Assembly (NCBI RefSeq): GCF_016132445.1
Contig: NZ_CP046056.1
Coordinates: 1,736,001-1,800,000, forward strand
Source of the DNA: Venatoribacter cucullus
GTDB lineage: Bacteria; Pseudomonadota; Gammaproteobacteria; Pseudomonadales; Oceanobacteraceae
Direction of reading: 5' to 3'
DNA: 64,000 bases
The notes under the pieces are model-generated. The model did no database searches. It had not been told where the DNA came from and saw nothing but the letters and a program-made list of their open reading frames with translations. Positions 49,524 to 58,499 of the stretch are shown piece after piece (position 1 is the first letter of the stretch; every line of letters begins with the position of its first letter). Both the position numbers and the translations under genes were made by a program.

Positions 49524-49550
49524 AAAAAAAACCGGCGCTGGGCCGGTTTT
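49524..49550 (-). terminator. Terminator of purC
   Basis: Minus strand ACCGGC-CCAGC-GCCGGT followed by TTTTTTT, 16 bases past the purC stop. Confidence 0.88.
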
Positions 49551-49565
49551 TCCACGATCAGAGCA

Positions 49566-50276
49566 TCAGAACTCAATGCCGATACGGCGGCCCACTTCTT
49601 CGTAGGCTTCCACCACACCACCCAGCCCCTGACGGAAACGGTCTTTATCGAGTTTTTCGCGGGTGTTCACATCCCACAGACGGCAGCCGTCCGGAGAGAA
49701 CTCATCGCCCAGCACCACTTCGCCGTTGAACAGACCGAACTCCAGCTTGGAATCCACCAGCAACAGACCGCCATCCAGGAACAGCTGCTTCAGCACATCG
49801 TTCACTTTGAAGGTCAGTTCTTTCATGCGGTTCAGGTGTTTTTCTTCCACCCAGCCAAAGGAACGGGCGTGGTATTCGTTCACCATCGGATCGCCCAGCG
49901 CGTCGTTTTTCAGAAACAGTTCAAAGGTCGGCGGCACCAGATCAATGCCTTCTTCCACACCCAGACGACGGCACAGGCTGCCGGCGGCAATGTTGCGCAC
50001 CACACATTCCAGCGGAATCATCTGCAGGCGTTTCACCAGCGATTCGTTGTCCGACAACAGACGCTCAAAGTGGGTCGGAATACCGGCCGCCGCCAGTTTG
50101 CTCATAATGAAGGCGTTGAACTTATTGTTCACCATGCCTTTACGGTCGAGCTGTTCAATACGCTTACCATCGAAAGCCGAGGTATCGTTACGGAACTCCA
50201 GCACCATGTAATCCGGGTTATCGGTGCTGAACACCGATTTGGCTTTACCTGAGTAGAGTAATTCACGCTTTTCCAT
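49566..50276 (-). CDS. purC: SAICAR synthetase (phosphoribosylaminoimidazole-succinocarboxamide synthase)
   Basis: Cytosolic ligase joining aspartate to CAIR in purine synthesis. The 236 residues start [20 protein letters not shown] (nucleotide loop) and include [29 protein letters not shown] and [14 protein letters not shown], the family signatures. It is last of the perM-to-purC tract in the order seen in pseudomonads. No PurR-like box is evident upstream. Confidence 0.97.
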   Translation of the reverse strand: MEKRELLYSGKAKSVFSTDNPDYMVLEFRNDTSAFDGKRIEQLDRKGMVNNKFNAFIMSKLAAAGIPTHFERLLSDNESLVKRLQMIPLECVVRNIAAGSLCRRLGVEEGIDLVPPTFELFLKNDALGDPMVNEYHARSFGWVEEKHLNRMKELTFKVNDVLKQLFLDGGLLLVDSKLEFGLFNGEVVLGDEFSPDGCRLWDVNTREKLDKDRFRQGLGGVVEAYEEVGRRIGIEF

Positions 50277-50312
50277 GGGGGATCTCCGCAGATCTCAAAT
50301 AACTGAATAGTG

Positions 50313-51077
50313 TCAGGCCAGTTCCAGCCAGCCGGATATCTGGTCTTGTTCCAGCAGGCGTACCTGCTGTGGCGGGCAGTCCAGCACCGGGCTTAATTCG
50401 GCACGGACCAGCTCGCGGGCATTGTTCTTTTCACTGATATGACCGGCACTCACCTGCTGCAGACCATGCCAGTGCACACGGCGGATCAGCTCCGCACATT
50501 GCTGATTACTGAGGTGACCAAAATTTCCGGCCACCCGGGCGCGCAGGGACGGCGGATAGGGGCCGTTCTGCAACATCTGTGGATCGTGATTGGCTTCCAG
50601 CTGCAGTGCATGGCAGTCGCTGTAGCAACTGATGATATGCGGGGTCAGCGAACCCAGATCCGATAACACACCCAGCCGTTTTCCGGCTGAATTTTCCACC
50701 ACAAACTGCAGGGGTTCGGCCGCATCGTGCGGGACCACCACCGGCAATAACGCCAGCTTGCCAACACTGACCAGCTGGTCGCTGTGAATACAGCGCCACA
50801 GCGGGTGCTCGGTCCACTGCATCTGCCGCGCCGTACCAAAGGAGGTATAAAACGGAATATTCAGCGCTTCACACACCAGCACCACCCCCCTGGCATGATC
50901 ACCATGCTCATGGGTCACAAACACCGCCTCCAGCTGGCGCGGGTCTGTGGCAGCCTGTTCCAACCGCTGCAGCAGGGTTTTGCGGTTAAAACCACAGTCA
51001 ATCAGCACCGCGCGCTGCTGTTCCATAATCAGCGTGGCGTTACCACGACTGCCACTGCCAAGAGAAATGTACTTCAC
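50313..51077 (-). CDS. MBL-fold metallohydrolase (YycJ/VicX-like)
   Basis: Metallo-beta-lactamase-fold hydrolase of 254 residues with the metal-binding HxHxDH motif as THEHGDHARG (about residue 57-64), LIDCGFNRK upstream and the later His residues in the GHLSN and GHISEKNN loops. It resembles the YycJ/WalJ/VicX group and the enzyme found in the same place in pseudomonads. Nuclease activity is possible but unproven. The start is GTG at 51077, overlapping the bamC TGA (GTGA), so translation is coupled to bamC. Confidence 0.9.
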   Translation of the reverse strand: MKYISLGSGSRGNATLIMEQQRAVLIDCGFNRKTLLQRLEQAATDPRQLEAVFVTHEHGDHARGVVLVCEALNIPFYTSFGTARQMQWTEHPLWRCIHSDQLVSVGKLALLPVVVPHDAAEPLQFVVENSAGKRLGVLSDLGSLTPHIISCYSDCHALQLEANHDPQMLQNGPYPPSLRARVAGNFGHLSNQQCAELIRRVHWHGLQQVSAGHISEKNNARELVRAELSPVLDCPPQQVRLLEQDQISGWLELA

Positions 51078-51712
51078 TTATCCAGCTGGGCTTTGATCTC
51101 GTTTAATACAGCAGCCGTCAGTTCTTCACTGGCCAGGGTATCGGCATCAGTCTGCAGCGACAGATACACCCCCAGACGGGCGCGGCTCATTTTCAGTAAA
51201 TAAATGCGGGTTGCGGTTTTGTTGCTGCCCCACAGACGTGACCACCAGCCACGATCTTCATCGGCAACGGCCTCTTCCATCTGCAGATACCAGGTACCGG
51301 TGCTGCGGTTAAGGTCTGACAATTTCAGCGAGGAAGCCGCGACAGCATCGGTTACTTTGGCCCAGGCCGCGGCAAAACCACCATCCAGACGCAGAATTAA
51401 GGTACCGGCGCCGTCTTTTTCCAGCCGCGGGTTCAGTGCCTCATTACGGTAATCGCTGAGCGAAGCCACCGTATCTTCCTGCACGACAACATTCAGCGGC
51501 TGCGGCGTCGGTACGCTGAAGCTATCAGGCCGCGCCGGGGTAACGGCCAACTCAGGAATCGGGTAGCGATCAGAGGTAGCCAGTGTCATACCATCCACGC
51601 TGCGCGTTGCCGGCTGTTCTTCCGCCTGCAGATAATCCATGGCCCGGTCGCGGACGCCGAACAGGCTGCAACCTGACACCAGAACCAGCGGCAGCAACAA
51701 CAGAATTCGCAT
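51074..51712 (-). CDS. bamC: Short BamC-type lipoprotein of the beta-barrel assembly machine
   Basis: Outer-membrane lipoprotein that accompanies BamA in barrel assembly. Signal with lipobox VSGC (Cys15), a long unstructured N-terminal segment, and only one helix-grip domain (about residues 98-212, LRLDGGFAAAWAKVTDAV ... ELTAAVLNEIKAQLDK). E. coli BamC is about 344 residues with two such domains, so this 212-residue form lacks one. Position between dapA and the MBL gene agrees with BamC. The start is set at the ATG at 51712; an upstream GTG is less likely. The domain loss is inferred from length. Confidence 0.8.
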   Translation of the reverse strand: MRILLLLPLVLVSGCSLFGVRDRAMDYLQAEEQPATRSVDGMTLATSDRYPIPELAVTPARPDSFSVPTPQPLNVVVQEDTVASLSDYRNEALNPRLEKDGAGTLILRLDGGFAAAWAKVTDAVAASSLKLSDLNRSTGTWYLQMEEAVADEDRGWWSRLWGSNKTATRIYLLKMSRARLGVYLSLQTDADTLASEELTAAVLNEIKAQLDK

Positions 51713-51723
51713 CAGCACGGCGC

Positions 51724-52599
51724 TCAGATCAGTTCAAGAGCGGCCAGAGCCAGCTCTACTTTGGGTTTGAAACGGTCATCCAGCTCCACCAGCGGCAGGC
51801 GGATACCACGTTCCATCAGGCCCATTTTGTGCAATGCCCACTTCACCGGAATCGGGTTGGCTTCACAAAACATGGCTTTATGCAGAGTCATCAGACGTTC
51901 ATTCAGTGCTTTGGCTTCTTCGGCGTGGCCATCCAGCGCCAGCATACAGAGCTGGTGCATCAGTGCCGGGGCGACGTTCGCGGTAACCGAAATATTGCCT
52001 TTGCCACCCAGCAGCATCAGCTGGTAAGCGGTTTCGTCGTCACCGGAATAGACCGCCATACGATCACCGACCTGTTCGATCAGTTTGCGCGCCCGCTCCA
52101 GATCACCGGTGGCTTCTTTCACGCCGATGATCTGTTCAATATCCGCCAGCGCAGCCACGGTTTCCGGCAACATATCGCAGGCGGTACGGCCCGGTACGTT
52201 GTACAGAATTTGTGGAATATCCACGGCCGCGGCAATGGCTTCGTGGTGTTTGATCAGGCCACGCTGCGGCGGCTTGTTGTAATAAGGAGTGACCAACAGA
52301 CAGGCATCGGCACCCAGATTTTTGGCTTCCTGGGTCAGCTCAATGGCTTCTGAGGTGGAGTTGGCACCGGTACCGGCAATCACCGGACGGCGACCCGCCG
52401 TGGTTTTAACAATGCGCTCAATCACCGCGCAATGTTCAGCGGTGTCCAGGGTGGCAGACTCACCAGTGGTACCTACGGCTACCAGCGCATCAGTCCCTTC
52501 CTTGATGTGAAATTCCACCAGGCGGTCGAGCGCCGGCCAGTCAACCTGGCCATCGGCGTGCATAGGGGTTACCAACGCTACAATACTGCCGGTAATCAT
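51724..52599 (-). CDS. dapA: 4-hydroxy-tetrahydrodipicolinate synthase
   Basis: First committed enzyme of lysine and meso-diaminopimelate synthesis, condensing pyruvate with aspartate semialdehyde. Catalytic K161 (GVKEATGD), Y133 (LYNVPGRT) and T44-T45 (VGTTGE) are in place, over 291 residues. ATG at 52599 follows CAGGAG. It lies just upstream of bamC. In pseudomonads bcp and gcvR follow on the other side; here they are missing and a permease gene is next. Confidence 0.98.
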   Translation of the reverse strand: MITGSIVALVTPMHADGQVDWPALDRLVEFHIKEGTDALVAVGTTGESATLDTAEHCAVIERIVKTTAGRRPVIAGTGANSTSEAIELTQEAKNLGADACLLVTPYYNKPPQRGLIKHHEAIAAAVDIPQILYNVPGRTACDMLPETVAALADIEQIIGVKEATGDLERARKLIEQVGDRMAVYSGDDETAYQLMLLGGKGNISVTANVAPALMHQLCMLALDGHAEEAKALNERLMTLHKAMFCEANPIPVKWALHKMGLMERGIRLPLVELDDRFKPKVELALAALELI

Positions 52600-52683
52600 C
52601 GAGTATTACTCCTGGAAAGGTGCCCTGAGCCGGCACAAAAAATCGAATGCGCAAGTCTACTGATGCAGACCTGTGGTGACAAG

Positions 52684-53757
52684 TCAGTCGCTGCCACCGG
52701 CCGCCAATGCTTCCTGATCCGGCCAGGCCTGAATTACCGCTTTCAGCAGAGTCGCCAGCGGAATAGCAAAAAACACACCCCAGACGCCCCACAGCCCACC
52801 AAACACCAGTACCGCCACAATAATGGCCACCGGGTGCAGGTTGACGACCTCAGAAAACAGCAACGGCACCAGCACATTACCATCCAGCGCCTGAATAATG
52901 CCGTAAGCCACCATCAGCCAGATAAAGGTATCGCCGAACCCCCATTGCACATAGCCAATCAGCGCAATCGGAATGGTCACCACGGCCGCGCCGATATAAG
53001 GCACCAGCACGGATAAACCGACCGACACCGCCAACAAGGCGGCATAATTCAGCCCGAGCAGCAAAAATACGCTGTAGCTGACGGCACCAACAATCAGAAT
53101 CTCCAGTGCTTTACCGCGGATGTAGTTGGCAATCTGAACGTCCATCTCCTGCCAGATGCGGGTAAGCAGCTGGCGCCGGCGCGGCAGAAAACCGGTAAAC
53201 CAGCTCACCATCTGCTCGCTGTCTTTAAGCAGAAAAAACACCAGAATCGGCACCAGCACGCAATAAATCAGTACGGCCATCAACACGGTAATTCCGGACA
53301 GCGAATAACCAACCGCCGCCTGCCCGGCTGAGGCCACTTCATCAATAATCTGCCGCGACCAGGCCCGCGCCTGCTCTTCCGAAATAAATTCCGGATACTG
53401 CTGTGGCAGCAATAACAGCAGCTCCTGCCCACGGGCCGCCAGACGCGGCAGTTCATAAATAAACTGCATCAGCTGCTGCCAGGTGGCCGGCAAGATAATA
53501 AATAACAGCAACAACATCACGCCGGAGAACAACAAAAAAACCACCAGCGTGGCGGTCAGATGGCGCAGGCCCTGCTGCTTCAGCCACCCCATACTGCCCT
53601 GCAGCAGATAGGCCACCACCAGGGCGGTAAAAAAGGGCGCCAGAACCTGACCAAGACTGATAATAACCAGCAATAAAGCGGTGATCAGAACCAGTAATAA
53701 AATCGCTTCTTCGTCAGAAAAATAACGGTCAATCCAGCGCTGAAAAACCTTAATCAT
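52684..53757 (-). CDS. AI-2E family transporter / PerM-type permease
   Basis: Multi-pass inner-membrane protein of 357 residues with eight predicted helices, five in the C-terminal half. The conserved PYIGAAVVTIPIALIG segment (about residue 243) and QALDGNVLVPLLFS near residue 285 are PerM/AI-2E exporter signatures. Substrates in this family vary (AI-2, Na+, unknown), so the name states family only. It begins two bases after the TusA-like gene ends, so the two are likely cotranscribed. Confidence 0.9.
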   Translation of the reverse strand: MIKVFQRWIDRYFSDEEAILLLVLITALLLVIISLGQVLAPFFTALVVAYLLQGSMGWLKQQGLRHLTATLVVFLLFSGVMLLLLFIILPATWQQLMQFIYELPRLAARGQELLLLLPQQYPEFISEEQARAWSRQIIDEVASAGQAAVGYSLSGITVLMAVLIYCVLVPILVFFLLKDSEQMVSWFTGFLPRRRQLLTRIWQEMDVQIANYIRGKALEILIVGAVSYSVFLLLGLNYAALLAVSVGLSVLVPYIGAAVVTIPIALIGYVQWGFGDTFIWLMVAYGIIQALDGNVLVPLLFSEVVNLHPVAIIVAVLVFGGLWGVWGVFFAIPLATLLKAVIQAWPDQEALAAGGSD

Positions 53758-53759
53758 CC

Positions 53760-54002
53760 TCAGACTCCCTTGCGGATCAGAAATTGATACCGTCCATTGA
53801 CCTCATCCGCCGCCAGCAGTTCATGGCCACTCATATCCGCGTATTTCCGGATATCCCGCCACGAACCGCTGTCGGTCGCCGTTACCAGCAACACCTGCCC
53901 GACGGATAATTCCCGCAGCGCCAGTTTGGTTTTCAGCAACGGCATCGGACAAGCCAGCCCGCTGGCATCCAGATGTTGTTGATACTCGCTGAAATTAGAC
54001 AC
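53760..54002 (-). CDS. TusA/SirA-family sulfur carrier
   Basis: An 80-residue protein of the TusA fold with the sulfur-binding CPxP motif (C18 in GLACPMPLLKTKLAL). TusA proteins pass persulfide sulfur for tRNA thiolation or molybdenum cofactor. The pseudomonad protein in this place (PA1006-type) has been linked to molybdate homeostasis. The start is GTG at 54002 (VSNFSEYQ) with GGAAG upstream; the open frame extends to 54140 without a plausible start. It is followed by the permease gene and divergent from the M48 protease gene. Confidence 0.9.
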   Translation of the reverse strand: MSNFSEYQQHLDASGLACPMPLLKTKLALRELSVGQVLLVTATDSGSWRDIRKYADMSGHELLAADEVNGRYQFLIRKGV

Positions 54003-54127
54003 TCTGCTTCCCTTTTGCCACACTGTTGACACCTTGCCGCAGTATACCGGAGAGCGCTTCCGGCGGCTGTATTCTTTGCGCAATGTTATTACCAGGGAAC
54101 CCGCCGCCTGCGGTGGGTCTAAGCGGC

Positions 54128-55597
54128 ATGATCTTATCACTGCAGGAATCCGGCTTGATCACACGCAGCCTCCGACCTTATCTGCTGAGCGCCCTGCTGA
54201 GCCTGCCCGTCGGTACCTTGCAGGCCAATGAATTACCGGCCTTAGGCAACAGTGCTTCCGGCTATGTTTCACTGCAACAGGAACACGAACTGGGCCGGTT
54301 ATGGTTACGCCAGTTACGCGCCCAGGCAACGGTTATTGATGACCCACTGGCCACCCAGTTTCTGGAAGACCTGATGTACCGGCTGATTCCACACAGCGAA
54401 GTACAGATCAGCGATTTTGAATTTGTGATTGTCGACCGCCGTGAACTCAACGCCTTTGCCGTACCCGGCGGCATTATCGGCATTCACTTCGGTATTTTTC
54501 TGCACACCCGCGATGAAGACGAACTGTCCGGGGTGCTGGCGCATGAGCTGGCCCACCTGAGCCAGCGCCATTTTGCCCGGCAGCTGGAACAGGCCGACCG
54601 CCAGGGACCGCTCGCCATTGCTTCATTACTGGCCAGTATTCTGCTGATGGCCGCCGGCAGCCCGGATGCCGGTTTTGCCGGTCTGATCGGCACCCAGGCC
54701 GCCAGTATTCAGAGCCAGCTGGCTTACAGCCGCGACTGGGAACGCGAAGCCGACCGACTGGGCATGAAAACCCTGGCCGCCGCCGGACTGGACCCTTACG
54801 CCATGCCGTCCATGTTTCAGCGTATGCTGCAGGCCAGCCGTTTTAATGAACGGCCGCCGGAATTTCTACTCACCCACCCGGTAACCGAATCACGCATTGC
54901 GGACGCCGCCGACCGCGCCCAGCAGTACCCGCAACAGCCGCGCTTAAGCGGCTATGAATTCCGCATTCTGCAAAACCTGTCACAGGTACGCTATCAGCTG
55001 CGCGGTGACCAGCAACAGACTCACTTCAGCGAAACACTGAAGCGCCATCCGCGCAGCAGCACCGAACACGCCGCGGCCCTCTACACCCTGGCGCGTCTGC
55101 AGCTGGAGCAACAACCAGCCCGGGCGCTGGAAACCCTGCAGCAAATACCCAGCCCCTGGCGCGACCACAGCGCCACCGTGGCACTGCGGGCGCAGGCATT
55201 GCAGGCAACTGGCCAGGCCGATGCCGCGTTAAAAGCCATTAATGAGGCGCTGCCGTTTTCCCCCACGGATTACAATCTGCTGATGACCCGGGCCAGACTG
55301 CTGGACAGCCAGAATAAAGCGGCCGAGGCCGTGCTGGCCTGGCGACGTTTAACGGAATTACGACCGGGCGAGCCGGCCATCTGGCAGGCGCTGGGCAGCG
55401 CAGCGGCGGCCAATCAGCAAAGCGCACTGGCCTACCGGGCCAACGCCGAAGCACTGTTTTACCGGGGCCAGCACGCGCAGGCGTTACAGCAAATGGGACA
55501 AGCGGTACGTCAGGCCGCTGACAGCGGTGACTTTCAACAGGAAGCCGCGCTGAAACAGCGCCAACAGGTGATGGCCAATACCCCGTCACGCTTCTGA
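54128..55597 (+). CDS. BepA-like M48 metalloprotease with TPR repeats
   Basis: Periplasmic zinc protease with chaperone activity for outer-membrane proteins such as LptD, in the BepA/YfgC family. Zn-binding HEXXH is HELAH (in VLAHELAHLSQRHFARQLE) with the third ligand in EREADRLGM. A signal peptide precedes residue about 38 (LQANELPAL). The C-terminal part has TPR-like repeats (about residues 270-480). Start codon choice is ATG at 54128; a TTG at 54155 with AGGA 8 bases upstream is an equally good alternative. It is divergent from the TusA-like gene. Confidence 0.87.
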   Translation: MILSLQESGLITRSLRPYLLSALLSLPVGTLQANELPALGNSASGYVSLQQEHELGRLWLRQLRAQATVIDDPLATQFLEDLMYRLIPHSEVQISDFEFVIVDRRELNAFAVPGGIIGIHFGIFLHTRDEDELSGVLAHELAHLSQRHFARQLEQADRQGPLAIASLLASILLMAAGSPDAGFAGLIGTQAASIQSQLAYSRDWEREADRLGMKTLAAAGLDPYAMPSMFQRMLQASRFNERPPEFLLTHPVTESRIADAADRAQQYPQQPRLSGYEFRILQNLSQVRYQLRGDQQQTHFSETLKRHPRSSTEHAAALYTLARLQLEQQPARALETLQQIPSPWRDHSATVALRAQALQATGQADAALKAINEALPFSPTDYNLLMTRARLLDSQNKAAEAVLAWRRLTELRPGEPAIWQALGSAAAANQQSALAYRANAEALFYRGQHAQALQQMGQAVRQAADSGDFQQEAALKQRQQVMANTPSRF

Positions 55598-55615
55598 CGG
55601 GGTACGGCATAAGAT

Positions 55616-56647
55616 TCAGGGCTTGCGGAAATCCAGCATCCGCTGCAGGCTGCGCACCGCCTGCTGACGGACGGCTTCATCAATCAGAATTTCCTGATCC
55701 CCCTTCTGCAACACATCGCGGATGCTGTACAGGCCGTTCATGGCCATCCACGGGCAATGCGCGCAGCTGCGGCAGGTTGCACCATTACCGGCGGTCGGCG
55801 CTTCAATTAACAACTTATCCGGCGCCGCCTGCTGCATTTTGTAAAAAATGGCTTTGTCGGTGGCCACAATCAGCACCGGATTTGGCAACGATTGCGCGGC
55901 GGCAATTAACTGACTGGTAGAACCAACGGCATCGGCCATTTTCACCACCGATTCTGGCGATTCCGGATGCACCAGCACCGCCGCTTCGGGATACACCGCT
56001 TGCAGATCTTCCAGCGCTTTCGCCTTGAATTCGTCATGCACAATGCAGGCGCTGTCCCACAGAATCATGTCAGCACCGGTCTCACGCTGCACATAGTTGC
56101 CCAGGTGCTTATCCGGCGCCCAGATCAGCTTCTCACCACGGTCCTTCAGATAGCGCACCACATCCAGCGCAATGCTGGAAGTGACCACCCAATCGGCACG
56201 GGCTTTCACCGCGGCCGAGGTATTGGCGTAGACCACCACAGTACGGTCGGAATGCTGATCACAGAAAGCCGCAAACTCTTCGGCCGGACAACCAATATCC
56301 AATGAACAGGTCGCTTCCAGGGTGGGCATCAGCACGCGTTTTTCCGGGCTCAGAATTTTGGCGGTTTCGCCCATAAAGCGCACACCGGCCACAATTAACG
56401 TACTGGCTTTGTGGTCCCGGCCAAAGCGGGCCATTTCCAGCGAGTCTGACACACAGCCACCGGTGGCTTCTGCCAGCGCCTGAATGGCCGGGTCGGTGTA
56501 GTAATGCGCGACCAGCACCGCGTCTTCCTGCTGCAGCAAAGCACGGATTTCTTCGGTAACGGCGGCGGCTTCCGCTTCGTTCAGGGGTGCCGGCGGCGCC
56601 GACCAGAACTCACGCACAATTTCAGAACTGGCAAGGGTATCGCTCAT
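55616..56647 (-). CDS. nadA: Quinolinate synthase A
   Basis: 4Fe-4S enzyme that condenses iminoaspartate with dihydroxyacetone phosphate to quinolinate for NAD synthesis. The 343-residue protein shows [19 protein letters not shown], the first Cys in [15 protein letters not shown], and the C-terminal cluster Cys region [13 protein letters not shown]. Start at the ATG at 56647 after GAGAAG; the GTG at 56662 is an alternative. It is divergent from the tRNA-Lys genes. Confidence 0.97.
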   Translation of the reverse strand: MSDTLASSEIVREFWSAPPAPLNEAEAAAVTEEIRALLQQEDAVLVAHYYTDPAIQALAEATGGCVSDSLEMARFGRDHKASTLIVAGVRFMGETAKILSPEKRVLMPTLEATCSLDIGCPAEEFAAFCDQHSDRTVVVYANTSAAVKARADWVVTSSIALDVVRYLKDRGEKLIWAPDKHLGNYVQRETGADMILWDSACIVHDEFKAKALEDLQAVYPEAAVLVHPESPESVVKMADAVGSTSQLIAAAQSLPNPVLIVATDKAIFYKMQQAAPDKLLIEAPTAGNGATCRSCAHCPWMAMNGLYSIRDVLQKGDQEILIDEAVRQQAVRSLQRMLDFRKP

Positions 56648-56719
56648 AACTTCTCGACTCACAAAGACACCGCGGGCGGCGATGTTAGCAGTTTCACCCG
56701 ATATGGGGATGCACAGGCG

Positions 56720-56757
56720 AAAAAAAAGAGGAGAAAGCGTTAACTTTCTCCTCTTTT
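56720..56757 (-). terminator. Terminator of the tRNA-Lys pair
   Basis: Minus strand AAAAGAGGAGAAAG (56757-56744) and CTTTCTCCTCTTTT (56737-56724) form a 14-bp perfect stem around a 6-base loop, running into TTTTTTTCGCC. It lies 8 bases after the tRNA. Confidence 0.93.
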
Positions 56758-56764
56758 CTGAATC

Positions 56765-56840
56765 TGGTGGGTCGTGCAGGATTCGAACCTGCGACCAATT
56801 GGTTAAAAGCCAACTGCTCTACCAGCTGAGCTAACGACCC
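56765..56840 (-). tRNA. tRNA-Lys (TTT), copy 2
   Basis: 76-nucleotide cloverleaf with acceptor GGGTCGT / ACGACCC, D-loop AGCTCAGCTGGTAGAGC, anticodon loop CTTTTAA (TTT), T-arm GGTTCGAATCC, encoded CCA. Identical to the neighbouring copy. Second in the transcript. Confidence 0.98.
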
Positions 56841-56872
56841 GTTAGCGGTTAAGCATTACTTCCGGTTTAAAG

Positions 56873-56948
56873 TGGTGGGTCGTGCAGGATTCGAACCTGC
56901 GACCAATTGGTTAAAAGCCAACTGCTCTACCAGCTGAGCTAACGACCC
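56873..56948 (-). tRNA. tRNA-Lys (TTT), copy 1
   Basis: Sequence identical to the copy at 56765-56840, separated by 32 bases. First in the transcript from the promoter at 56963-56990. It has encoded CCA and anticodon TTT. Confidence 0.98.
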
Positions 56949-56962
56949 TGGAAGTGGCGCGT

Positions 56963-56990
56963 ATAATACTGGAATTCTGACCACTGACAA
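56963..56990 (-). promoter_or_regulatory. Promoter of the tRNA-Lys operon
   Basis: Minus strand -35 TTGTCA (56990-56985), 16-base spacer, -10 TATTAT (56968-56963), followed by ACGCGCC, a GC discriminator typical of stable-RNA promoters. It lies 14 bases before the tRNA. Confidence 0.8.
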
Positions 56991-57075
56991 CCCTTTTTTT
57001 AAAAAAAGTTTCACTATCATGGACTTAGGCCCGGCACAGAGCGCCGTAAAAACCCGGTTACGACAGCGTTCAGGC

Positions 57076-57105
57076 ATAAAAAAACCGCCTTTAGCGGCGG
57101 TTTTT
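57076..57105 (-). terminator. Terminator of the tol-pal operon
   Basis: Minus strand ACCGCC-GCTAAA-GGCGGT followed by TTTTTTTATG, 32 bases past the cpoB stop. Confidence 0.9.
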
Positions 57106-57136
57106 CAGCGGTTTTGGCGCCCGGCCGGGTTAACGG

Positions 57137-57928
57137 TCAGAGCTTGTCCAGATACGAGCGCGCCAACCGCACTGTACCATCAGCCTTGCCGGTAAACTGG
57201 TCAATTACCCGCTGTAACCAGACTTTGGCTTCGGCGGCATTGCCCTGCCGGTGCAGGGTGACACCAATCTTGTAGCTGGCATCGGCTTCTTTATCATGGC
57301 CGGCGTGGTCATTCACCACACGGCGGAATTGTTGCAGCGCTTTATCCAGATCACCCAGCACCAGCCAGACTTCCCCGGACCAATACAACGCATTGCCGGT
57401 TAACGGATCTTGTGGATAGGTTTTGATAAACCCATCGAAGGCCGTACTGGCTTCGGTAAACTTTTTCTCACGCACCAGGGTCATGGCCTGCTGATACGCT
57501 TCCGCAGCATTAGCCGCAGGGGCTGCCACAGCAGCAGGTTCAGAAATGCTTGTCGCTGGTGAGGCCGGTGTCGCCGCAGCGGGCGTACTTAATAAGGCCG
57601 AAAGACGACGATCGAGGTCCAGATAACGCTGCTGTTGTTCGTCACGCATGCGTTTAATCTGATGATCCTGCTCTTCCACACGGCCACGTAGTACAGCAAT
57701 TTCCTGCTGCATCTGTTCCATCTGCAGAGCGAGTTCACTGACCAGGTCATTGCCGGCAGAGGTGGCGGGGAGATTGACCGGAGCGGCCATACCCGCGCGG
57801 GAGGAGGAATCGGTAAGGGCAGAAGAACTGGCCGGAGCCACCGCACGGGCGGCTCCGACCGATACCCATTCATCCGCATGAGCCCCGGCAACAGCACCCA
57901 GGGCCAGAGTGAGGATGACAGCCTTCAT
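57137..57928 (-). CDS. cpoB: Tol-Pal associated coiled-coil protein CpoB (YbgF)
   Basis: Periplasmic protein that coordinates peptidoglycan synthesis with Tol-Pal constriction. Signal peptide at residues 1-18 (VAGAHAD), coiled coil about residues 62-112 (LALQMEQMQQEIAVLRGRVEEQD), then Ala/Pro-rich linker and TPR repeats from about residue 142 (AEAYQQAMTLVREKKFTEASTAF, NALYWSGEVWLVLGDLDKALQQF). The 263-residue length fits. Its ATG overlaps the pal TAA by one base (TAATG). Confidence 0.94.
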   Translation of the reverse strand: MKAVILTLALGAVAGAHADEWVSVGAARAVAPASSSALTDSSSRAGMAAPVNLPATSAGNDLVSELALQMEQMQQEIAVLRGRVEEQDHQIKRMRDEQQQRYLDLDRRLSALLSTPAAATPASPATSISEPAAVAAPAANAAEAYQQAMTLVREKKFTEASTAFDGFIKTYPQDPLTGNALYWSGEVWLVLGDLDKALQQFRRVVNDHAGHDKEADASYKIGVTLHRQGNAAEAKVWLQRVIDQFTGKADGTVRLARSYLDKL

Positions 57929-58470
57929 TAACGGCTCTGGTATTTCACTTCAACGCGACGGTTCTGAGAGTAAGACTCTTCAGTGCTGCCCATAACAGCC
58001 GGACGCTCTTCACCGAAGCTCACAACCTGCAGCTGTTCAGCGCTGGCACCGTTGGCCATCAGGAAACGACGCACAGTCATAGCACGACGCTCGCCCAGAG
58101 CCAGGTTGTATTCCACAGTACCACGCTCATCGGCATGACCTTCCAGCACAACACGGGCAGTGCTGCTGGCAGCCAGGTAAGCGGCGTGAGCCTGCAGAGC
58201 GGCTTTGCCTTCTTCTTTCAGAGTGCTCTGATCGAAGTCAAAGTAGAATACGGTTTGTTCACGCAGGGCAGCCTGGGCTTCATTGGCTTCAGCTTCCAGA
58301 GCTTCACCGGCAACGGCAGTGCCATTTACAGCAGCAGTTTCTGCTTCTGAAGCAACCGCTGCAGATTCAGAACCAGCGCCTTCGTTAACATCACCTTTGC
58401 TGGCACAGGCAGTCAGCAGCATTGCGCCAAAGGCCAGACCCAGAGTTTTGTACAGTGCAGTAGTTTGCAT
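57928..58470 (-). CDS. pal: Peptidoglycan-associated lipoprotein Pal
   Basis: Outer-membrane lipoprotein that anchors to peptidoglycan through an OmpA-type domain and binds TolB and TolA. The mature start is C22 in LLTACASKG. A 40-residue Ala/Glu linker leads to the OmpA domain (VFYFDFDQSTLKEEGKAAL, LEGHADERGTVEYNLALGERRA). The start is set at the ATG at 58470; a frame to 58521 would add a non-signal stretch. It is 180 residues long and starts 30 bases after tolB. Confidence 0.97.
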   Translation of the reverse strand: MQTTALYKTLGLAFGAMLLTACASKGDVNEGAGSESAAVASEAETAAVNGTAVAGEALEAEANEAQAALREQTVFYFDFDQSTLKEEGKAALQAHAAYLAASSTARVVLEGHADERGTVEYNLALGERRAMTVRRFLMANGASAEQLQVVSFGEERPAVMGSTEESYSQNRRVEVKYQSR

Positions 58471-58499
58471 AACAGTTTCCGTCCGATTGTTAGATTGGA

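Noticed and set aside
49443-50252. 269-codon open frame antisense to purC
   Set aside because: Composition is a shadow (Phe/His/Gln-rich) and purC is unambiguous.
56720-56757. Long perfect AAAAGAGGAGAAAG inverted repeat as a possible small RNA or repeat
   Set aside because: Its position directly after the tRNA-Lys pair and the following T-run make it an ordinary terminator.
56856-57077. 73-codon frame over tRNA-Lys
   Set aside because: It reads through a tRNA gene and promoter; its apparent sequence is translated tRNA.
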